Origin: Desulfovibrio sp.
GTDB lineage: Bacteria > Desulfobacterota > Desulfovibrionia > Desulfovibrionales > Desulfovibrionaceae
Length of the DNA stretch: 64,000 nucleotides
Assembly (NCBI GenBank): GCA_016208105.1
Contig: JACQYS010000003.1
Location: 1-64,000, forward strand
Reading direction: 5' to 3'
Below the pieces are notes generated by a model that was not told the origin of the DNA, did not search any database, and saw only the letters and a program-made list of their open reading frames with translations. The position numbers were made by a program, and so were the translations under genes. Shown here piece after piece: positions 41,694 through 50,146 of the stretch. Numbering within the stretch: position 1 is the first letter of the stretch; each line of letters starts with the position of its first letter.

Positions 41694-42462
41694 CGAGGTG
41701 CGCGCCCGAGTCCCAGCTGGTGATTTTTCGCGCCATGCTCACAACTTGCAGGCTCGCTGGCGCGTCCGGTGCCAAATGGCAGAATGGAACCTGCTTGATC
41801 ACCGCCTGTCTAACTGTTGTATCATGCGGGATAAAGTCCACAAAATCCAGCGAAATTCCGTCGAGGAAGTGGTCGCAAGCCGCGTAGAGCTTGCTGAAGA
41901 CCTGCCTGGCCGCCTTTTCGTTGGGGGCCATGTTCACAACCACACGGAACCTGTTCACCGCATGGTTCAAATGCATAACCTTCACGAGGGCATAGGCGTC
42001 GGTAAGCGATGTCGGTTCGGTCGTCAACACCAGCAGGCGTTCGCGGGCCGCCAGGTTGAAATAGACCACATTGTCGCCGATGCCGGCGCCGGTGTCCACG
42101 ATCAGGTAGTCGATCTTGTCCTCGAGGTAGTCCATGGCCTCCAGAAGCTCGAGCTTCTGCCCTGTGGACAACGAGAGCATCTCGGACACTCCCGAAGAGG
42201 CCGGAAGGATGTGGAAGCCGAAGGGGGTCTTGAAGAGCACCTTCTTTAAGTTCACACCCTTGTGGAAAAGATGGAACAGATTGAGCTCAGGGGCCATGCC
42301 CAGAAGAACGTCCACATTGGCCAGACCCAGGTCCGCGTCCAATAAAACGACGCGTTTGCCCATCTTGGCCAGGCTTACGGCCAGGTTCACGGAGATGTTG
42401 GTCTTGCCCACGCCACCTTTTCCGGAGGTGACGGAAAACACCAGGGGAAGATTGCCTTGCAT
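41635..42462 (-). CDS. flhG: MinD-like ATPase FlhG (flagellar number regulator)
   Basis: 275 residues. Deviant Walker A SGKGGVGKTNISVNLA, DADLGLANVDVLLG, and LIVDTGAGIGDNV (Walker B type). It partners with FlhF to set flagellar number and place. Located directly after flhF and before fliA, the usual order. The C-terminus is basic and hydrophobic (KFFWKKLLF), a possible membrane-targeting end. Confidence 0.92.
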   Translation of the reverse strand: MQGNLPLVFSVTSGKGGVGKTNISVNLAVSLAKMGKRVVLLDADLGLANVDVLLGMAPELNLFHLFHKGVNLKKVLFKTPFGFHILPASSGVSEMLSLSTGQKLELLEAMDYLEDKIDYLIVDTGAGIGDNVVYFNLAARERLLVLTTEPTSLTDAYALVKVMHLNHAVNRFRVVVNMAPNEKAARQVFSKLYAACDHFLDGISLDFVDFIPHDTTVRQAVIKQVPFCHLAPDAPASLQVVSMARKITSWDSGAHLDGNIKFFWKKLLFQEQSVA

Positions 42463-42476
42463 GGTTGGTTGTCCGT

Positions 42477-43565
42477 TTACGCGGCCTTTTCCACGTTAGG
42501 GTTGGACGAGTTCGCTGCCCCAGGCATCTGATGGGAGAACACGAGCCTCCACAATGTCTGGGATTCGGCGGCAGCCATGGCCCCCACCACTCCGGGACCG
42601 AAGGACAGAGCCGACGCGGGCAGTCCGGTCATTTGCGCCACGTTGATCAGATTTCCAAAACTACAGGCTTCGTCCAATTTCGTCCAGATGATGCTTTTGA
42701 CCAGGTCCGAACGGTACCTTTCCCATATGGTACGGTAGTGCGGCGTTGAGAAATAGGGGGTGAGCGTCAAGTGTATGGCCACGTCGTCGCGCAGGGCCAG
42801 GCTTCTTTCCCCTGTCCATTGGCCCAGGCTCTCGCCCTGGAGCATGGCCGGGAGGTCCACGAAGATCACGTCAAAGTTTCGGCAAGCAAGAAGCACTTTG
42901 ACGAAATCCTCGGATTCCGGGGCTTCGGCATAGGTCAGGCCGGAAAGCTCGGCGTAGCGTTTCAGGATTGCCTTGCCACCCGCACCACGGCCATCACAGT
43001 TGAGGATGCCTATGCGCTTGTCCGGGGAGGCCTTCTTGGCGGCAACGGCCATGCGAAGCAGTGCCGTGGTCTTGCCGGAACCTGAGGGTCCGGCCACCAT
43101 CTGGAATTTCTCCGTGAACTGGCCATAGGGCTTTATCCGGGCAACCTTGCCAAGTTCAGTCAGCAAGGACGCCCCGCGGGCGTTTTGGAGCTGGCGGAAG
43201 AGGCCGAGCATGATGGGTTCCTCGACGCCTTCGCGTTCGAGGTATTCCATGGCCATTTTTTGACGGGGAGGGAGGCTGTCCAGGTTCATGTGGGGTTTGA
43301 GCAGGGCCGAAAGGTGCCCCTTCATCTCGCACCACTCCCGTTCCCACCCGGAGTGCGAGACCAGCTGGGCCGCGCCGGGAGCTCCGTCCGCAGAAGGCTC
43401 CGGAAACCCCTGGTCGGGTTCCACCGCGGCCATAATCTCGCAGATGGTTGAGCCGTCTTCCCGGCGTGTCTGGTTGGAGAGGATCACGGCCTCGGGGCCG
43501 AGTTCCCTCTTGATCTGGGCCATCACCTGGGTGGTGCTGGAACCTCTGAATGTCTTAACCCGCAT
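42477..43565 (-). CDS. flhF: FlhF-type SRP GTPase, divergent G motifs
   Basis: 362 residues. N-terminal domain begins MRVKTFRGSSTTQVMAQIKR, the FlhF signature. The NG domain has P-loop GPSGSGKTT (about 160-168) and a kept TKLDEA motif for guanine. The G2 element, usually DTYR, reads as CDGRGAG, and the G3 DTAGR motif is replaced by VDLPAML. GTP may bind but hydrolysis is doubtful. FlhF fixes the flagellar pole site. The start overlaps flhA by 11 bases. Confidence 0.88.
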   Translation of the reverse strand: MRVKTFRGSSTTQVMAQIKRELGPEAVILSNQTRREDGSTICEIMAAVEPDQGFPEPSADGAPGAAQLVSHSGWEREWCEMKGHLSALLKPHMNLDSLPPRQKMAMEYLEREGVEEPIMLGLFRQLQNARGASLLTELGKVARIKPYGQFTEKFQMVAGPSGSGKTTALLRMAVAAKKASPDKRIGILNCDGRGAGGKAILKRYAELSGLTYAEAPESEDFVKVLLACRNFDVIFVDLPAMLQGESLGQWTGERSLALRDDVAIHLTLTPYFSTPHYRTIWERYRSDLVKSIIWTKLDEACSFGNLINVAQMTGLPASALSFGPGVVGAMAAAESQTLWRLVFSHQMPGAANSSNPNVEKAA

Positions 43566-45651
43566 GGCTCAGTCCTATGGTTGCTAGGGATTGCAGCCTG
43601 ATTTCCGCCGGTATTTCCGCCTGTGAGATCACCGGGAGCGTCGGGAGGAACCTATTCAAGAGCTGGGCCAAGTGCGGCCTGGTTGCGGGAGCAACCAGCA
43701 GAACGGGCTGGCCTTCGCTGACCAGGGCCTTTTCCATTTGCTGGTTGATGCTGGAGATAAGGTTCTGTGCGGAGCCAGGGTCCATGGCCAGGAACGCGCC
43801 GTGGTCGGTCTGGCGGATCGATTCCTGAACCATGCCCTCCACGGATGGAGCCAGGGTGAAGATGGGCAGGGTGGAATCGCTTGTGAGAAACGGCTTCACG
43901 ATGGACCTGCCCATGCGCGAGCGCACGTACTCGGTGAGCTGGTCTGCATCCTTTGTGGACAGGCCGTAGTCCCCCAACGTTTCGACTATGGTCAGCATGT
44001 CGCGGATGCACACGCCTTCGCGCACCAGATTCTGCAGCACCTTTTGCAGCACTCCGAGCGAGAGCACGCCGGGAACGAGTTCCTCCACGGCCTTGGGGGC
44101 GCGCTTGTGGAGGTTGTCCAGCAGCGCCTGCACTTCCTGGCGTCCGAGGAATTCGTGGAGGTTGCGTTTGAACACCTCTGTCAGGTGCGTGGATATCACG
44201 GTCGACGGGTCCACCACGGTGTAGCCTGCCAGCATGGCCTCTTCCTTGGAAACCTCGGGAATCCACAGCGCGGGCAGGTTGAAGGCAGGCTCGCGTGTTT
44301 CCACTCCCTGGATGCGCAGCTTCGCGTCGCCTGGGTCCATGGCCAGGTAGTGGTCGATGAGAATCTCCGCGGAAGCCACTTCGTTGCCTTTGATCAACAC
44401 GGCGTACTGGCCGGGCTTGAGCTGCAGATTGTCGCGCAGATGCAGCGACGGAATAATCACACCCATGTCCAGGGCGAACTGACGCCTGATTGAGCGGATG
44501 CGGGCCAAGAGGTTGCCGTTCTGCTCTTCGTCCACCAGCGGGATGAGGCCGTAGCCCACCTCCAGTTCCAAGGCGTCCAGAGGCAGGAGTTGTTGCACTT
44601 CCTCGGGAGTTTCGAGTTCCTGGGGGGCGCTTTTTTCGGCCTGTTGGCCGTCGGCGAGGATGTCTTGCTGCTTCTGGCTCACCCGGGAGAGCCCGAAGAG
44701 CAGGACGGCAAGGATAGAGAAAGGAATAAGGGGCATGCCCGGAACAAGCCCGAAGACGAAAAGCATGCCGCTGACCAGTTGCAGCGCCTTGGGATGTCCG
44801 GTGAGCTGGGCGATGAATTCCTCGCCCATCTTAGCCTCGGCCGCGGCCCGGGACACGATGAGGCCTGCGGAAACGGAGATGATGATCGAAGGGATGATGG
44901 AAACCAGACCGTCGCCGATGGTCAGGATGGTGTAGGTGGATGCGGCGAGCTTCCAGTCCATGCCCTTTTGCAGCACGCCAATAAGGAAACCGCCCACGAT
45001 GTTGATGACCGTTATGAGCATTGTGGCTTTCACGTCACCGGAGACGAACTTGCTCGCACCGTCCATGGCGCCGTAGAAGTCGGCTTCCTTGCGTATCAGC
45101 TCGCGGCGCCTGTTGGCTTCCTGTTCGTTGAGCAAGCCGGCGTTCAAGTCCGCCTCGATGGCCATCTGCTTGCCTGGCATGGCGTCCAGGGTGAAGCGTG
45201 CGGCCACTTCAGCGATGCGCGTGGTACCGGCAACGATGACGGTCTTGTTGAGCGAGAAGAGGATCAGGAACACAACTATGCCGATGACGTAGTTGCCTCC
45301 CACCACGAATTCTCCGAAGGATTTGATGACCTGGCCGGCAGCCCCGGTGCCTTCGTCTCCATGCAGGAGAACAAGGCGGGTGGAGGCCACGTTCAGGGCC
45401 AGGCGCAGCATGGTGGTGACCAGAAGAAGCGATGGATAGATGGAGAATTCCAAGGGCGAAGTCATGAACATGGAAGTAACCAGAACCACCAGGCTCACCG
45501 ATATGGACAGGGTGAGCATAAGGTCGATGATAATGGTCGGCACTGGCACAAGCATGACGAACAGGATGATCACCACGCCGAAGGCCAGCATGAAGTCGCC
45601 CTGCTTTGTGAACTTGGCGTAGTCGAAATTCACTGCCAGTGATTTTGCCAT
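43555..45651 (-). CDS. flhA: Flagellar type III export protein FlhA
   Basis: 698 residues, about eight helices in the first 330 residues. FHIPEP-type loop present (the DAMPGKQMAIEADLNAGLL segment after SLNKTVIVAGTTRIAEVAARF). A cytoplasmic domain of about 350 residues at the C-terminus docks substrates and chaperones. It is in the usual fliR-flhB-flhA-flhF order. Confidence 0.95.
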   Translation of the reverse strand: MAKSLAVNFDYAKFTKQGDFMLAFGVVIILFVMLVPVPTIIIDLMLTLSISVSLVVLVTSMFMTSPLEFSIYPSLLLVTTMLRLALNVASTRLVLLHGDEGTGAAGQVIKSFGEFVVGGNYVIGIVVFLILFSLNKTVIVAGTTRIAEVAARFTLDAMPGKQMAIEADLNAGLLNEQEANRRRELIRKEADFYGAMDGASKFVSGDVKATMLITVINIVGGFLIGVLQKGMDWKLAASTYTILTIGDGLVSIIPSIIISVSAGLIVSRAAAEAKMGEEFIAQLTGHPKALQLVSGMLFVFGLVPGMPLIPFSILAVLLFGLSRVSQKQQDILADGQQAEKSAPQELETPEEVQQLLPLDALELEVGYGLIPLVDEEQNGNLLARIRSIRRQFALDMGVIIPSLHLRDNLQLKPGQYAVLIKGNEVASAEILIDHYLAMDPGDAKLRIQGVETREPAFNLPALWIPEVSKEEAMLAGYTVVDPSTVISTHLTEVFKRNLHEFLGRQEVQALLDNLHKRAPKAVEELVPGVLSLGVLQKVLQNLVREGVCIRDMLTIVETLGDYGLSTKDADQLTEYVRSRMGRSIVKPFLTSDSTLPIFTLAPSVEGMVQESIRQTDHGAFLAMDPGSAQNLISSINQQMEKALVSEGQPVLLVAPATRPHLAQLLNRFLPTLPVISQAEIPAEIRLQSLATIGLSHAG

Positions 45652-45671
45652 ATCTTTGACACCTTTTCGGT

Positions 45672-46745
45672 TTAGCGTTGTCCACGCTTACGGAACTTAT
45701 CAAGCTGGGCCAGCACCGCGGCCACCGCCTGGAACAGCGCCTCGGGAATCATCTCGCCGATCTCGGCATCTTTATACAATGCCCGTGCCAGGGGCTTGTT
45801 CTCGCGGATGGGAATGCCGTGTTCGCGGGCGACTTCCTTGATTCTTTCAGCCATGTGGTCCGCGCCCTTGGCCAGCAGGATGGGCGCGGGCGCCAAGAGC
45901 GCGTTGTATTGAAGAGCAACGGCGATATGCGTGGGGTTGGTGATTATGACGTCGGCTTTGGGAACATTCTTGAGCATGCGCTTGCCCATGACCGCGAACA
46001 TCTTCTGGCGCTGCTTGCTTTTAATCTCCGGGTCGCCCTCGGCGTTTCTGGCTTCATCCTTGACCTCGCTCTTGGTCATCTTGAGGTTTTCCTCATAATC
46101 CCAGCGGGTGTACCAGGTGTCGGCCACCGCTATGAGGATCATGGGCACCATGGAATACCAGAGCATGGTCATGGTGTTGGTCAGGATGTAGGCGGCCAGA
46201 CCCTGGGCGTTGGCGTAGAAAAGCGGCATGAAGTTGCCGAACTCGTTCTTGAGCACCAGATACGGCGCCACGCCGATGGCCAAAGCCTGACCCACCTGCT
46301 TGGCCAGCCGGACCAGGGTCTTGGGGTCGAGCATGAGCTTCTTTATGCCGGCCATGGGATTGAAGAGCTTTTCGAAGCTGAAATTCTCCCAGGGCAGCAC
46401 CCACAGATTGCCCACCTGCAGGCGCAGGACGAGATAGGCGGTGGCAGTGAGGATGATGAGGGTGGGCAACAGCATCTTGGCCATGCGCCAACTCAAATCC
46501 TGCAAGAGAATGTTGACGGTGGTGGTGGTGATGGTGAGCTTCATCCCGTCGGTCAGGAACCATCGGAATATCTCGCTCATCTCGCGTTCGTATATGCCTA
46601 GCGTATATTTCGTGGCCAGCATGCCAAGCAGAAGCGCGGCCACTTTGGGCAGCTCGGCGCTTTTGGGTACCGATCCCTTTTTACGTGCGTCTCCCCGGCG
46701 TTTCGGGGTCGCTTTTTCTGTTCTTCCCGGTTCTCTTTCGGCCAT
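45672..46745 (-). CDS. flhB: Flagellar export substrate-specificity switch protein FlhB
   Basis: 357 residues. Four transmembrane helices in the first about 210 residues and a cytoplasmic domain with the self-cleaving NPTH site (VIITNPTHIAVAL, about residue 270). The N-terminus is typical (EKATPKRRGDARKKG). FlhB switches export from hook to filament subunits. Confidence 0.95.
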   Translation of the reverse strand: MAEREPGRTEKATPKRRGDARKKGSVPKSAELPKVAALLLGMLATKYTLGIYEREMSEIFRWFLTDGMKLTITTTTVNILLQDLSWRMAKMLLPTLIILTATAYLVLRLQVGNLWVLPWENFSFEKLFNPMAGIKKLMLDPKTLVRLAKQVGQALAIGVAPYLVLKNEFGNFMPLFYANAQGLAAYILTNTMTMLWYSMVPMILIAVADTWYTRWDYEENLKMTKSEVKDEARNAEGDPEIKSKQRQKMFAVMGKRMLKNVPKADVIITNPTHIAVALQYNALLAPAPILLAKGADHMAERIKEVAREHGIPIRENKPLARALYKDAEIGEMIPEALFQAVAAVLAQLDKFRKRGQR

Positions 46746-46752
46746 TGGCGTC

Positions 46753-47538
46753 TTAGTGGAGAATGGGCCTGTTCATCACCGCCGTGAACATCGGGCCCAA
46801 ATCCGACAGGTAGTCCCCCACGAAGTGGGAGAGGGCGGTGAGGGTGAGGGTCATGAACAGAAAACCGACGCTTATCTTCACGGGAAAGCCGATCTGAATG
46901 ACGTTCATCTGCGGCGCGGCCCGGGAAACCAGGGCAAGGGCCAAGTCCACAAGGAAAAGCGATGCAAGCACTGGTGCGCTTATTTTTAGGGCCAGGACGA
47001 AGATTTCTGCGGAGAACTTGAGTACCGAATCAGCCAGTGCCGGGGTGATGAAAAGCCCGCCCGGAGGCACCAGTGCGAAGCTTTCGGCAAGGCCGGAGAG
47101 CAGGAAGAGGTGCCCGTTCATGGATAAAAACATCAGGATGGTGCACTGGTAGAGGAGCTGGGCAGTGACGGATTCGGACGTGCCGGTCATGGGGTCTAAG
47201 ACGTTCATCATGGCAAACCCCATGGAAAAGCCCACAAGGTGGCCGCCGGTCATTACCGCGGCGAAGAGAAAACGGATGATTATGTCTATGACCAGCCCAA
47301 GCACCAGCTCACCCATCATCATGAGAATGAGTCCAAGGGCGTCCAAAGGCAGAAGACTTCCGGGGAAGGAGAGCCTGGGCCAGATGGAGACGCTCAAAAC
47401 GAGGCAGAAGGCGCCTTTGACGGCGTTGGGGATCGAGCCTGCACCAAAAAAAGGCAGCATGAACACAACGATGCTCACGCGCATGATCGTCAAAAAAAAG
47501 CTGTAGAATTGTGAGGCGTTGAGATTGAAAAGCTCCAT
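46753..47538 (-). CDS. fliR: Flagellar export protein FliR
   Basis: 261 residues, about six helices, starting MELFNLNASQFYSFFLTIMR. Conserved loops GFSMGFAMMNVLDP and LRISAPVL-like segment (ALKISAPVLASLFL) match FliR. First flagellar gene of the run. No good ribosome site is seen before the ATG, so the start could be wrong or leaderless. The 218-base gap upstream (47539-47756) has no other gene I can support. Confidence 0.92.
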   Translation of the reverse strand: MELFNLNASQFYSFFLTIMRVSIVVFMLPFFGAGSIPNAVKGAFCLVLSVSIWPRLSFPGSLLPLDALGLILMMMGELVLGLVIDIIIRFLFAAVMTGGHLVGFSMGFAMMNVLDPMTGTSESVTAQLLYQCTILMFLSMNGHLFLLSGLAESFALVPPGGLFITPALADSVLKFSAEIFVLALKISAPVLASLFLVDLALALVSRAAPQMNVIQIGFPVKISVGFLFMTLTLTALSHFVGDYLSDLGPMFTAVMNRPILH

Positions 47539-47756
47539 GCGACGCTGACTAGCAATTCCCAGGCCAGCCTGGGCGTCGGGTGGAGCTAAGGTGACAGTCT
47601 GTTCCTGGTTGGTTCCCTGACATCTGCTTCCATTGTCCTGGAAGCACCGGGTTCGCCGGTCCGGACGGATGACGGCGCTGTGGCGGAGAGCTGGTCTGGC
47701 GGAAGATATGTGATCGAGGCTGAGTGATGCTCTCCGGGGGGCCAGGAGTCATTCAG

Positions 47757-48641
47757 CTAGGGGAGATATTTTTTCGGATCGACCGGGATGCCGTGCAGGT
47801 GAACCTCATAGTGCAGATGCGGGCCGGTGGAGCGTCCTTCCTGCCCCACGGAGCCAATGTCCTGGCCACGTTCAACACGTTCGCCGGCTTTCACTTCAAG
47901 GCGCTGCATATGGGAAAACGTGGTCACGTAGCCTCCGCCATGCTCCAGCACGACGGCCTGGGTCCCCTCGGCGTCCTCGCCCGCAAAGGAGACCATCCCC
48001 GGGGCCGGGGCCCGCACGGGCGATCCCGCCGGAGTCATGATGTCCACGCCTTTGTGGAACTCTTCCTGACCGGCGAAGGGCGAGAGCCGGACTCCGAATT
48101 CGGAGGAGATGATTCCTTGCGCGGGCCAGGCATCCGGCGCGGTGCCCATGGGGGAGGGGTTTCTTGCGAGAATATTTAAGATGGGCTCCGAATCGACGAC
48201 CTTCATTTTCACCGGACGATTCAAGGCGCGGATATAGGCCGCCTGGATCTCCATTCGGTTGAGCAAGGCTATCTGGTCGAGGCGCTGTTCGCCGCCGTCG
48301 CCAACGCCCTGAGCCACGTGTCTGGCTCCTTTGTCCAGCTTGATCATTTCCCGCAGGCTTGAGTCGCCCGCGCGAAGCCGCTCCACCCCGTCTTCGGCCT
48401 CCTTGGTCTTGGCCGCGACGCGTTCCAGGGCCTGGGCGCGAAGGGTTGTGGATTTGACGAAATCCTCCAGTTCCTCTTCGTAATATGGCTTCATCAGGGT
48501 TGCGGAGAGCCACCAGATGTTGCCTGCCAGCACCAGGGCCAAAAGAACCGTGGAGGCCCAAATAAGGCGTGTTCTGGGGGCGATGCGGGTATAGAGGTTG
48601 CCTTCGTCGCGGAAGATCTCAAACTTTGATGAATCGGGCAT
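47757..48641 (-). CDS. M23-family peptidase, membrane anchored
   Basis: 294 residues from ATG 48641. One N-terminal helix (about 27-48), a periplasmic coiled coil (about 50-125), then a LytM domain (about 180-294) with HKGVDIMTPAGSPV, TFSHMQRLEV and GPHLHYEVHLHG. The His and Asp ligands of the zinc site (HxxxD and HxH) are present, so it is likely an active endopeptidase. It may open the cell wall, for example for flagellum or cell division. Downstream of the ttcA-like gene. Confidence 0.88.
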   Translation of the reverse strand: MPDSSKFEIFRDEGNLYTRIAPRTRLIWASTVLLALVLAGNIWWLSATLMKPYYEEELEDFVKSTTLRAQALERVAAKTKEAEDGVERLRAGDSSLREMIKLDKGARHVAQGVGDGGEQRLDQIALLNRMEIQAAYIRALNRPVKMKVVDSEPILNILARNPSPMGTAPDAWPAQGIISSEFGVRLSPFAGQEEFHKGVDIMTPAGSPVRAPAPGMVSFAGEDAEGTQAVVLEHGGGYVTTFSHMQRLEVKAGERVERGQDIGSVGQEGRSTGPHLHYEVHLHGIPVDPKKYLP

Positions 48642-48684
48642 GGTGTTCGTTCTTTTGTGCTGAATACAACGCGGAACAAACAGG

Positions 48685-49446
48685 CTAGGTCGGGGGCTGG
48701 GCCGTGTCAAGCTGCCAGCGGGTGAGCGCGCCGAAGGAGTTGGCCCTGAACCGCTTATCCTTGGCGAACATGTCCTTCAGCCATATTTCGAAGTCGGCGC
48801 GGCGGGTGTTCCCGGCCGAAGGGCAGGGGTTGGCCCAGATGGGCAGGTCCCACTGGCGGGCGGCCCGCTTGATGTGGTCCTTCTCCACGGTGAGCAGGGG
48901 ACGTATCATCCGAAGCTTGCCCTGGAAGAACGGCTCTGAGGCGGAGAGCCCTTGGACCTTGCCGGTCTGGAAAAGGTTCATGAAAAAGGTGACCACCAGA
49001 TCGTCGGCATTGTGTCCCATGGCCAGGTGCGTGAGCTTGTAGTGCTCGCACAGCTGGAAAAGCCGGGTGCGCCTGAGCATGGCGCAGAAGAAGCAGGCCG
49101 ATGCCTTGCGGTTTTCAGGGGAGTGCGCCCGTGGTCCGTGGTCCGTGCTTTCGGCGTGCAGGGCAACTCCGTGTGAAGCGCACCAGTCTATGAGAGGGGC
49201 ATGGGAAGCATTGTCGAAACCGGGATTCACATGCAGGGCCAGAACATCGAACTTGAAGGGCACGATGCGCTGGCGCAGGCGCAAGACGTTCAACAAAACG
49301 AAGCTGTCCACGCCTCCGGATACGGCCACGCCCACCCTGGAACCGGGCTCGAGCATGGAGAGCTGGCGCATGAGCTTGCCGGCCTGGCCCACGCACATCT
49401 TCTGGGCATAGGTGGATTTTTCTTTCTTGACGCGTTTGAAGGACAT
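48685..49446 (-). CDS. TtcA-family tRNA sulfurtransferase (tRNA 2-thiocytidine type)
   Basis: 253 residues. PP-loop SGGVDSFVLLNVL (ATP-adenylating), a CxxC (CFFC, about residue 121) and a further Cys in NPCPSAG that together may bind a Fe-S cluster, as in TtcA. GHNADDLVVTFFMNLFQTG is typical. TtcA adds sulfur at cytidine 32 of tRNA. The M23 gene follows downstream by 43 bases. Confidence 0.85.
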   Translation of the reverse strand: MSFKRVKKEKSTYAQKMCVGQAGKLMRQLSMLEPGSRVGVAVSGGVDSFVLLNVLRLRQRIVPFKFDVLALHVNPGFDNASHAPLIDWCASHGVALHAESTDHGPRAHSPENRKASACFFCAMLRRTRLFQLCEHYKLTHLAMGHNADDLVVTFFMNLFQTGKVQGLSASEPFFQGKLRMIRPLLTVEKDHIKRAARQWDLPIWANPCPSAGNTRRADFEIWLKDMFAKDKRFRANSFGALTRWQLDTAQPPT

Positions 49447-49505
49447 GTTGACCTCGCTTGAAACGGCAGCGGGGTGTATCCGGGCCCGGCCCGGAAGGCA
49501 AGCGG

Positions 49506-49985
49506 TTACGAACAGACGCCGGTTCTTAATTTGCGCCGGGCTTCGGCCTCGGCGTTGCGGCGGCGGTCATCGTCGGTTTCGAGGATGAGGGCCGGGGCCG
49601 GTGTGGGTGCGCCGCTGGTGTCCAGAGCCACAAAGGTGAGATAGGCCGAGGCGGTGTGGCGGATATCGCCGGAAAAGAGGTTCTCGGACTCCACCCGGAC
49701 ACCGATCTCCATGGAGGTGCGCCCCACATGGTTCACCTGGGCCCGAAACGTCACCAGCTCTCCCACCCGGGAGGGAGCCAGGAAACACACCTGATCGATG
49801 GCCACGGTGACCGCGTTGCCCCGGCAGTGGCGCATGGCGGCCATGGCAGCGGCGGCGTCGATGTGTTTCAAGATCACGCCGCCGTGGATGGATCCGTAGG
49901 GATTGGCGTCCTGGGGAAGCATGGCCACGGAGAGTTCGGTCCGGCTTAATGAAGCGGGCTTGCCAAGTGTCACGGGCTCGTCCAT
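49506..49985 (-). CDS. Acyl-CoA thioesterase, YciA/BACH hotdog type
   Basis: 159 residues. Motifs: LPQDANPYGSIHGGVILKHIDAA (catalytic Asp/His helix), VTVAIDQVCFLAPSRVGELV and GVRVESENLFSGDIRHTASA. It hydrolyses acyl-CoA thioesters, often medium or long chain. The C-terminal tail is polar and basic. Divergent from the ACT-metallohydrolase gene. Confidence 0.88.
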   Translation of the reverse strand: MDEPVTLGKPASLSRTELSVAMLPQDANPYGSIHGGVILKHIDAAAAMAAMRHCRGNAVTVAIDQVCFLAPSRVGELVTFRAQVNHVGRTSMEIGVRVESENLFSGDIRHTASAYLTFVALDTSGAPTPAPALILETDDDRRRNAEAEARRKLRTGVCS

Positions 49986-50146
49986 ATGGGGGGCTCCGGT
50001 TACTCCGTCCTGAGCGAGGTGTCGCTCCGGAGTTGAGTCGTATTGTTATTGACCGCACCCTGAAATGAAGGGGCGCACTGGTACGTATACCTACTAGCCC
50101 AGGCCGGGGGCTCGCGCAATCCCGGCCATTTTTCGGAGGACGATAC

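Noticed and set aside
44590-45642. 350-codon plus-strand frame
   Set aside because: Antisense to flhA; composition is a shadow.
47551-47566. Sigma-54-like match (TGGCCT-N5-TTGCT) upstream of fliR, minus strand
   Set aside because: The GG/GC spacing fits, but the -24 box is weak and the start of transcription would fall about three bases before the ATG, leaving no ribosome site.
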